Positions 1 through 4,158 of a stretch of 5,599 bases of DNA are shown here, one piece after another. The stretch is from assembly GCA_964627995.1 (NCBI GenBank), contig CAZVLN010000083.1:1-5599 (forward strand), read 5' to 3'. Below the pieces are notes generated by a model. That model was not told the DNA's origin. It worked only from the letters and a program-made list of their open reading frames with translations, and searched no databases. Origin of the DNA: JAWLFI01 sp964627995 (GTDB taxonomy: Bacteria; Bacteroidota; Bacteroidia; Chitinophagales; Saprospiraceae). The translations under genes were made by a program, and so were the position numbers. Within the stretch, counting starts at the first letter, position 1; every line of letters begins with the position of its first letter.

Positions 1-2
1 GG

Positions 3-131
3 CAAAAAGTATATGAAGTGAAAGACCCCGAATATATTAATCAAAGAAGAAAGCAAGTCGGACTGGGGCCTATACAGGACTATGTGAAACGCTGGGGAAT
101 TCAGTGGACAATAGAACAAAAAGAAAAATAA
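3..131 (+). CDS. 3' end of an unidentified gene (5' part outside the window)
   Basis: An open frame runs from the first bases of the window to a TAA at 129-131, giving 42 residues: QKVYEVKDPEYINQRRKQVG, then a segment containing LGPIQDYVKRWGIQWT and a charged EQKEK tail. The composition is protein-like: hydrophilic, with aromatic and charged residues alternating and no low complexity. The stop lies 90 bases before the next start on the same strand, as expected for a gene tail. I do not recognise the family. No signal, membrane segment or catalytic motif is visible in this fragment. It could share a transcript with the barrel and peptidase genes downstream, because I see neither a clear terminator nor a promoter in the 90-base gap. 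That is inference only. Confidence 0.6.
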   Translation, partial: QKVYEVKDPEYINQRRKQVGLGPIQDYVKRWGIQWTIEQKEK

Positions 132-221
132 GCAGATTCCGAGTGTGGCCACCGACTTCACCTCACAAATTATCGATATTCCGCAGCAATAAATTAGCAA
201 AAAAGTGCTACATTTCAAGCG

Positions 222-1124
222 ATGAAAGCAATTACTCTTATCCACAGCCACTTTCAATGGATGTGTACCATTTTAGGGGTTGTTTTTAGTGTGGCGATTC
301 ATACCACCGGATGGGCTCAGAATAAGCCTACCGATCAGGAAACGGAAAGCCATCAGAAGGGTCGTCCGGAGTATATTGTTATTAGTGCAGGTTATAACGC
401 AGCATCATTCAGAGATTTTGCCACCTCCCCTCTGTTCTATTCTGGAAGCGCAGTTTACACCTCCCTGGCTCACACCGATATAGACCTGGTCCGGGAATCA
501 AGTTTTACCGCTTCGTATTCCACAGGTAACTTCGTTGCTGACTTTAATGAAACCGATCTGAAGAGTAAAGTGCACACGTTTTCATTAAACTTTTTAGAGC
601 TATTTCAATTGCAAAGCCTAAGCAGCTCATCATTCAACATCAAGCTGGGCGGACAATTCAACTCCACAATGAATATCCGAAATAATGAAAAGCTCCTCAA
701 TAATAGTGAAGGCGTGGATTTGATTTCTACTCTTTTTGCCTCCGCAAAAGGAACCCTGGATATAAGTCGAAAAAAGACAACAGAAAAAAAGTTTCTTTTT
801 ATCCGATACACAGCTAAGAAAAGAGTCCGAAAGTTATCGTATACCTTAAACGTAGGCTGCATCAATAGTTCCTATAGAAATGGATTTGCCTATACCTCCT
901 CATCCGCGCCCATTAATGATGATGCGTTTTTCAGCGATTATGAGTTTCGCATCTTCCGCGGATTTCGAATAAACAGCGCCTTAAACTACACCCTGTTTAT
1001 GGAGAATAAAAATGCCATACAGTTCTCCTACCTGTGGGATGCATATCGAACCGGAGGACACCACGATAATTTTGAAATGGCCGCCCACACCATAAAATGT
1101 TCACTCTTATTTGGTTTGAAATGA
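222..1124 (+). CDS. exported putative outer-membrane beta-barrel protein
   Basis: This is a 300-residue protein of unknown function. Residues 1-32 form a signal peptide: a short n-region, a hydrophobic core around 15-27, then TTGWA|Q, with likely cleavage between A32 and Q33. The mature part alternates short amphipathic strands rich in Ser, Asn, Phe and Tyr with polar turns. Examples are YIVISAGY (51-58), SSFTASYS (93-100), TFSLNFLELF (119-128), FNIKLGGQF (138-146), LSYTLNVG (205-212), NSALNYTLFM (251-260) and AIQFSYLW (265-272). The last strand is HTIKCSLLFGLK, close to the C-terminus as in outer-membrane barrels. This suggests about 10-12 strands, but no named family was recognised. I chose the ATG at 222 because it gives the complete signal peptide; the ATG at codon 14 would leave a shorter one. 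The stop overlaps the start of the S41 peptidase gene by ATGA, which suggests coupled expression and a shared role. Possible roles, all inferred, are a surface anchor, a porin-like partner, or a substrate of the peptidase. Confidence 0.75.
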   Translation: MKAITLIHSHFQWMCTILGVVFSVAIHTTGWAQNKPTDQETESHQKGRPEYIVISAGYNAASFRDFATSPLFYSGSAVYTSLAHTDIDLVRESSFTASYSTGNFVADFNETDLKSKVHTFSLNFLELFQLQSLSSSSFNIKLGGQFNSTMNIRNNEKLLNNSEGVDLISTLFASAKGTLDISRKKTTEKKFLFIRYTAKKRVRKLSYTLNVGCINSSYRNGFAYTSSSAPINDDAFFSDYEFRIFRGFRINSALNYTLFMENKNAIQFSYLWDAYRTGGHHDNFEMAAHTIKCSLLFGLK

Positions 1125-2128
1125 TAAAAAGACATTATTTGGTATGGATTGCTCTTTTGCTAGTGGGAACTTCCTGCGAAAACCTTCTGTTCGATGAGGA
1201 CCTGGCCTCCACTTCGCCTCATGAAAATTTCGATTATCTCTGGAAAGAATGTCACGAAAAGTACTCCTATTTCGAGTTGAAAGGAATAGATTGGAACGAG
1301 GTCAAAACAGAGTATCGGAATCAGTTGTATGTAGGTATGTCTGAAGACTCTCTGTTTAATGTCATGGGCGCTATGCTGACAGAACTCAAAGATGATCACG
1401 CCAATCTGATTTCCAATTTTAAAACCTCATTTTTTGGCGTAGAATACCAGGCGCAAAAAAACTTTGATTGGCGAATCATTGTAGACCGTTATATAAATCC
1501 AAACTTTTTGATTTCCGGGAGTTTCTCACATAATTTTATAGCCGGTCACCAAATAGGATATATCCGACTACCTACGTTCAGCCAGCAAATAAACCCCGAA
1601 AGTTTAGACTATATACTCGACCGATATAGAGATACTGAAGGCTTAATTCTAGACATCCGAGATAATGGCGGAGGAGCAATAGCCAATGTATTTACTATTT
1701 TAAGTCGGTTCGTGGACACCGAACAATTGGTGTACTACTCCAGAATAAAAGCCGGGCCAGAACCCAATAATTTCTCACCAGTAAAAGGAGCCTACGTGCA
1801 ACCTTACTCTGGGATCAGATATTCGAAAAAGGTCGTGGTGCTCACAGATAGAGGAACGTACAGCTCCGGTTCGCTGCTTGCACTCGCCACTAAAGCACTA
1901 CCTAACATGTCGCTCATAGGTGATACCACCGGCGGCGGGTTGGGCATTCCGAATGGCGGGCAACTGCCCAATGGATGGCGATATCGGTTTTCTATAACTC
2001 AGACCTTAAGCCTGGATCAAAGCGAAAAATTTGAAAGGGGAGTGCCCGCGGATCTGCCCGTTAATTTGGACTGGAATGATCTGACCACAGATGAAATCCT
2101 GGAAGCTGCGATCAAAGAGATCTTGTAG
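1121..2128 (+). CDS. S41-family peptidase, predicted lipoprotein
   Basis: This is a 335-residue serine peptidase of the S41 (tail-specific/tricorn-like) family, predicted to be lipid-anchored in the periplasm or at the cell surface. Residues 1-19 are a lipoprotein leader (MIKRHYLVWIALLLVGTSC), with C19 as the lipidation site. An N-terminal S41 helical region follows, including FDYLWKECHEKY and KGIDWNEVKTEYR. Next come LKDDHANL (candidate catalytic His93), GYIRLPTFS, the family hallmark LILDIRDNGGG (about 175-185), and the nucleophile motif GTYSSGS (Ser248 by position). Near the end are GDTTGGG (about 267-273) and FERGVPADLPV, with candidate Glu305. No PDZ domain fits between the His motif and the core, so this is a compact form. 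An in-frame ATG at 1097 would add eight residues. I prefer 1121 because it starts at the canonical leader and overlaps the upstream stop as ATGA. The family assignment is firm; the substrate is unknown. Confidence 0.93.
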   Translation: MIKRHYLVWIALLLVGTSCENLLFDEDLASTSPHENFDYLWKECHEKYSYFELKGIDWNEVKTEYRNQLYVGMSEDSLFNVMGAMLTELKDDHANLISNFKTSFFGVEYQAQKNFDWRIIVDRYINPNFLISGSFSHNFIAGHQIGYIRLPTFSQQINPESLDYILDRYRDTEGLILDIRDNGGGAIANVFTILSRFVDTEQLVYYSRIKAGPEPNNFSPVKGAYVQPYSGIRYSKKVVVLTDRGTYSSGSLLALATKALPNMSLIGDTTGGGLGIPNGGQLPNGWRYRFSITQTLSLDQSEKFERGVPADLPVNLDWNDLTTDEILEAAIKEIL

Positions 2129-2138
2129 AAGTTAGCTC

Positions 2139-2163
2139 GCCGCTCAATCTAATGCATAGCGGC
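2139..2163 (+). terminator. weak hairpin after the peptidase gene
   Basis: A perfect 6-bp inverted repeat, GCCGCT (2139-2144) and AGCGGC (2158-2163), surrounds a 13-base loop beginning 10 bases after the TAG stop. It is GC-rich and well placed for ending the barrel-peptidase transcript. No T-run follows and the loop is large, so it may not terminate. Confidence 0.25.
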
Positions 2164-2237
2164 TACCAACCTGAAGACCGAATCAGTTCGTATCGCACCT
2201 TCAAGTCTAGTTTTTTACACGATCAATAGGAATTCTG

Positions 2238-2245
2238 TACTTTTA
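2238..2245 (+). promoter_or_regulatory. possible -7 box for the DUF3667-like gene
   Basis: TACTTTTA matches seven of eight positions of the Bacteroidota housekeeping -7 element TAnnTTTG and lies 70 bases before the ATG at 2316. I find no clear TTG -33 element at the expected distance; only a run of T's (2210-2216) lies upstream. The 187-base gap after the peptidase gene makes a separate promoter reasonable, but this particular site is weak. Confidence 0.2.
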
Positions 2246-2315
2246 ATGATTCGGGGAATAAGGTTTAAACGGTTTATGGTTCCTCCCGGAAAATAAAATG
2301 GTTTAGAATAGCAAA

Positions 2316-3050
2316 ATGATCTGTAAAAACTGTGGAAATGTCGCCCATGCAAACTACTGCAGCCATTGCGGTCAGAAGACAGACCTCCCTACGCTGGATT
2401 TTTCCTATTTGATAAAAGAACTTTCTGAAAATGTATTTCAGCTACAACGCGGTTTCTTTTTTACGGTAAAAAACCTTTTTGTCGCGCCCGGAAAAAGTAT
2501 AAATGCCTATCTCAAAGGCCAGCGAAAACCATATTTCAAACCCATTTCCTATTTATTCCTCTTATCGACCATCTACCTGCTTGTGACACTGGCCTTAGGC
2601 GAAAACACCTGGATGGGTGACTTTATTTCCGGGTGGCTGGAAGGTGTTCGCGAGAACGGTGAGGAAGCGAGCCCCTTAATTTTATGGATGTCGGAAAAGT
2701 ATGCCTATACCGCATTGCTTTTAATTCCTGTATTTTCCCTGGCCTCATACCTGAGCTTTTTTAAATATAAAAAGACCTACGTTGAACACATCGTAATTAA
2801 CGCCTTTATTACAGGCCAGCAGGCTATTATTTATTCCATTTTTGCCGGGCTTGGGGTATTCATGGAAAGTGAATACTGGGAAATATTGCCTTTTCTTGTG
2901 AGTATGACATACAATATTTGGGCATACTATCAACTGTTCGATAGAGGCAACCGAATACTTAACATATTGCGTTCCCTACTTACCTATATCCTTTACCTCA
3001 TACTTAGTGCGGGCATTTTCATTTTTATCTTTTTACTTATGAAAATATAA
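2316..3050 (+). CDS. DUF3667-like zinc-ribbon integral membrane protein
   Basis: This is a 244-residue inner-membrane protein of unknown function. It opens with a compact zinc ribbon: C3-x2-C6-G at MICKNCGN and C15-x2-C18-G-Q at YCSHCGQK. A segment typical of DUF3667 follows: a FFFTVKNLFVAPGKSINAYL block (about 47-66) and GQRKPYFKPISYLF (about 68-81). There are about five hydrophobic segments, near 76-94, 129-149, 158-183, 187-207 and 220-242. The zinc ribbon precedes the first segment and is probably cytoplasmic. The length and the order of zinc ribbon, PG-x-I-x-x-Y-x-x-G-x-R motif and membrane helices fit the family, which is widespread in Bacteroidota and has no established function. The ATG at 2316 is chosen because the first Cys pair follows at once. 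The gene ends with tandem stops TAA TAA (3048-3053). It is probably a single-gene unit, 187 bases after the peptidase gene. Confidence 0.85.
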   Translation: MICKNCGNVAHANYCSHCGQKTDLPTLDFSYLIKELSENVFQLQRGFFFTVKNLFVAPGKSINAYLKGQRKPYFKPISYLFLLSTIYLLVTLALGENTWMGDFISGWLEGVRENGEEASPLILWMSEKYAYTALLLIPVFSLASYLSFFKYKKTYVEHIVINAFITGQQAIIYSIFAGLGVFMESEYWEILPFLVSMTYNIWAYYQLFDRGNRILNILRSLLTYILYLILSAGIFIFIFLLMKI

Positions 3051-3163
3051 TAAGCCATAACTTCCCCGTCTGGCTTGGCGCAACTGAAAAAGATTCTTTG
3101 TTTTTATTTTTTCATAAAGGAGCCAAAGCTATTACTTGTAAAAAGATGGCAGGGAAAAATCAT

Positions 3164-3201
3164 AAAAGATACCTGAAATATCATTCAGCAAAGTATTTTT
3201 T
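3164..3201 (+). terminator. long hairpin running into a T-tract
   Basis: AAAAGATAC (3164-3172) pairs with GTATTTTTT (3193-3201) through one G-U pair. Inside it, CTGAA (3173-3177) pairs with TTCAG (3184-3188) around a six-base loop, with CAAA (3189-3192) bulged on the 3' side. The T-run 3196-3202 serves as both the distal arm and a U-tract. It lies 113 bases after the stop of the DUF3667-like gene and could end that transcript. The GC content of the stem is low, so a role as attenuator or leader structure is also possible. Confidence 0.4.
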
Positions 3202-3210
3202 TAGTTTCAA

Positions 3211-3241
3211 TTGCTATTTTTAAAAATAATCAATATATTTA
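3211..3241 (+). promoter_or_regulatory. candidate promoter of the small secreted gene
   Basis: TTG at 3211-3213 and TATATTTA at 3234-3241 are separated by 20 bases. The second box matches seven of eight positions of the Bacteroidota -7 element TAnnTTTG, and the spacing fits the -33/-7 arrangement of that phylum. It would start a transcript near 3248, giving a leader of about 130 bases before the ATG at 3378. The spacer contains the perfect palindrome 3215-3228. AT-rich DNA gives such matches by chance, so support is modest. Confidence 0.3.
3215..3228. repeat. perfect 14-base AT palindrome
   Basis: TATTTTTAAAAATA is its own reverse complement. It sits between the proposed -33 and -7 boxes, where a dimeric regulator could bind. 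Palindromes of A and T only are common in AT-rich gaps, so an operator role is speculative. Confidence 0.3.
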
Positions 3242-3377
3242 GTAAAGTTTTTTTTATGCGGCAGCATTAAAAATTATAATACTAGCATTCTTTAAGAAAA
3301 GTTGAGCTTTCAATAGAAGAAAGTTTTTCTAAAACAAGTATCTTTTATTTGAGATTTTTTAACTAAACTTCATTGAT

Positions 3378-3407
3378 ATGAAACTCTTGTGTTTGTATTT
3401 TTTTTAG
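3378..3407 (+). other. T8 homopolymer frameshift in the signal-peptide codons
   Basis: The ATG at 3378 opens MKLLCLYFF and then hits TAG at 3405-3407. The run 3398-3405 is eight T's. With nine T's the frame continues as LALGMSLNAQ into the downstream reading frame, giving a complete type I signal peptide. Possible explanations are a sequencing indel, a real inactivating mutation, replication slippage that switches expression, or polymerase slippage that makes a fraction of in-frame mRNA. Confidence 0.7.
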
Positions 3408-3703
3408 CTCTCGGAATGTCTTTAAATGCACAAATTCCTGATCCAACAGGTGAAACCCAATGGGATTATTGTGAATGTGTTGAAGGCATCCAACAATTTG
3501 ATGACCTTTGCCCATGCCCTCAGACCTTTCCGCCATCTGGTAGTGGAGGTACTGGTAGTTCGGGCAGTGGAGGTACCAGTAGCACAGAGCCAACAGGAAC
3601 AGGGACCTCTGGAACTGGAGGCACTGGCGGAACATCATGGACTGAATTTTGGACTATGTTAATGGAGACATTCTGTGAGCAATACCCCGATCTTTGCGAC
3701 TAA
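3389..3703 (+). CDS. small secreted Cys- and Gly/Ser/Thr-rich protein, signal peptide frame-disrupted
   Basis: As written, the only intact frame starts at GTG 3389 and gives 104 residues. The leader MFVFFLALGMSLNAQ lacks the usual basic n-region. A better start is ATG 3378, but that frame meets TAG at 3405 just after a run of eight T's. One extra T would give the textbook signal peptide MKLLCLYFFLALGMSLNAQ and a 108-residue protein. In GTG numbering, the mature part begins IPDPTGETQWDY and has two CxC motifs (C28/C30 and C41/C43). A low-complexity G/S/T linker follows (about 50-83), holding an eight-residue repeat, SGSGGTGS then SGSGGTSS. The C-terminus is acidic and aromatic, with C96-x6-C103. 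Six cysteines in an exported protein suggest disulfides or metal binding. The family was not recognised. A toxin, adhesive or structural peptide are all possible, and none is supported over the others. A strong hairpin follows 36 bases after the stop. Confidence 0.65.
   Translation: MFVFFLALGMSLNAQIPDPTGETQWDYCECVEGIQQFDDLCPCPQTFPPSGSGGTGSSGSGGTSSTEPTGTGTSGTGGTGGTSWTEFWTMLMETFCEQYPDLCD
3542..3589 (+). repeat. 24-base imperfect tandem repeat in the G/S/T linker
   Basis: AGTGGAGGTAC occurs at 3542-3552 and again at 3566-3576, a period of 24 bases or eight codons. The units encode SGSGGTGS and SGSGGTSS. The second is followed by degenerate Thr/Gly-rich codons. It probably arose by local duplication within the linker. 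Confidence 0.5.
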
Positions 3704-3739
3704 AGAAAATTTCATGTGAACTAATATTCTGCTCTATTT

Positions 3740-3767
3740 ACCCGGCCGTCGTTAAAGACGGTCGGGT
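3740..3767 (+). terminator. strong hairpin terminator after the small secreted gene
   Basis: ACCCGGCCGTC (3740-3750) pairs over 11 positions with GACGGTCGGGT (3757-3767), with one G-U pair and the six-base loop GTTAAA. It begins 36 bases after the TAA at 3701-3703. It is by far the most stable local stem in the window. The DNA downstream (TAGGTTAAAAG) is not a T-run, so it may work as a processing or stability stem or a non-canonical terminator. Confidence 0.6.
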
Positions 3768-3922
3768 TAGGTTAAAAGTCCACCTCCGTTCAAAAATTTT
3801 ATAATACCCATAGCTTGTCTGCCTAGCCTTATCACTTTATAAAAGACCCCTTGCTTTTACAGAGCGATGAGCAGGTATGCGAACGGTACAGCCATAAGAT
3901 CAGGTAGTAGGTGAAGAGCCTT

Positions 3923-3939
3923 GCATTTCTTATAAATGC
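3923..3939. repeat. short hairpin GCATTT/AAATGC
   Basis: A perfect 6-bp inverted repeat surrounds the five-base loop CTTAT and can extend by a T-G pair (3922 with 3940). It lies in the gene-free stretch before the phosphoesterase gene. Confidence 0.4.
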
Positions 3940-4020
3940 GTAACATAGCCTACAAAACATATACGAAGCTACCATGTATGAACTTATCGAAGCGACTTGG
4001 TTCTTATAATGCCTTTTTCT

Positions 4021-4036
4021 AGGTTCTTCCGAACCT
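4021..4036. repeat. tetraloop hairpin AGGTTC-TTCC-GAACCT
   Basis: A perfect 6-bp stem is closed by the four-base loop TTCC. Beyond a single T-T mismatch, pairs at 4019-4038 and 4018-4039 can extend it. The compact shape is typical of folded RNA rather than of a protein-binding operator. Confidence 0.4.
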
Positions 4037-4057
4037 TGAGCCTTATTACCTCGCATC

Positions 4058-4140
4058 TTCCAGCCAGTTCACATCCTATTTTCAAACTCTTCGTATCTTA
4101 CCTGCAGAGGAAGGTATAGCCGACCGGACCTTCGCTGGAA
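4058..4140 (+). promoter_or_regulatory. possible structured 5' leader of the phosphoesterase gene
   Basis: TTCCAGC (4058-4064) is exactly complementary to GCTGGAA (4134-4140), and the enclosed DNA contains a second stem, TACCT/AGGTA (4099-4103 with 4112-4116). The structure ends 18 bases before the ATG at 4159, so if transcribed it could influence translation. No known riboswitch core was recognised, and two nested stems in 83 bases can occur by chance. Confidence 0.2.
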
Positions 4141-4158
4141 TCAAATAATATCCAAAAT

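Larger units (their letters stand above)
3051..3388. other. AT-rich intergenic region with regulatory structure
   Basis: This gap of about 330 bases is visibly more AT-rich than the flanking genes, with several T and A runs, and no open frame in it looks protein-like. It contains AAGCC/GGCTT arms just after the DUF3667-like stop (3052-3056 and 3072-3076), a long hairpin at 3164-3201, a perfect 14-base palindrome at 3215-3228 and a promoter-like pair at 3211-3241. It most plausibly holds the end of one transcript and the promoter and leader of the next. I see no RNA gene here. Confidence 0.5.
3768..4158. other. gene-free stretch with several inverted repeats, function unknown
   Basis: About 390 bases separate the terminator-like hairpin from the phosphoesterase start. 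No + strand frame is open for a useful length. A 74-codon minus-strand frame (4056-3832) has no recognisable domain and overlaps the inverted repeats. Local stems include TAAAAG/CTTTTA (3840-3859), GCATTT/AAATGC (3923-3939), AGGTTC/GAACCT (4021-4036) and an outer helix TTCCAGC/GCTGGAA (4058-4064 with 4134-4140) enclosing TACCT/AGGTA (4099-4116). CGAAGC recurs at 3964 and 3988, and AGCCTT at 3825, 3917 and 4039. It is less AT-rich than the gap at 3051-3388. It could be a structured non-coding RNA, a long 5' leader of the next gene, a dispersed intergenic repeat or a decayed element. No known RNA family was recognised. Confidence 0.4.

Noticed and set aside
209..216. TACATTTC as a -7 promoter box for the barrel gene
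   Set aside because: It lies only five bases before the ATG, so the transcript would start at or after the start codon, and no -33 element was found.
104..289. 61-codon + strand frame across the gap before the barrel gene
   Set aside because: It overlaps the upstream gene's tail and the barrel gene's signal peptide in another frame, and has no leader or domain-like composition.
605..865. 86-codon minus-strand frame inside the barrel gene
   Set aside because: It is a shadow of the + strand gene, which has a signal peptide and barrel-like pattern; no motif is seen on the minus strand.
1097..1120. Earlier in-frame ATG for the S41 peptidase
   Set aside because: It would put eight extra residues (MFTLIWFE) before a good lipoprotein leader and deepen the overlap with the barrel gene. 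The ATGA start at 1121 is more natural.
1160..1399. 79-codon minus-strand frame inside the peptidase gene
   Set aside because: It is antisense to the clearly conserved S41 N-terminal region, and its composition is not protein-like.
3363..3662. Frames on the minus strand and in the third + frame over the small secreted gene
   Set aside because: They arise from the low-complexity Gly/Ser/Thr codons, and only the frame ending at 3703 gives a leader and a cysteine pattern.
3863..3892. Resemblance of GAGCAGGTATGCGAACGGTAC to a group II intron domain V
   Set aside because: The catalytic triad helix and the characteristic hairpin pairing are absent, and no reverse transcriptase fragment is nearby.
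4120..4140. Resemblance of the minus-strand GAAGGTCCGGTC to the RNase P or SRP RNA core
   Set aside because: The surrounding conserved blocks of both RNAs are missing, so the match is a short coincidence.
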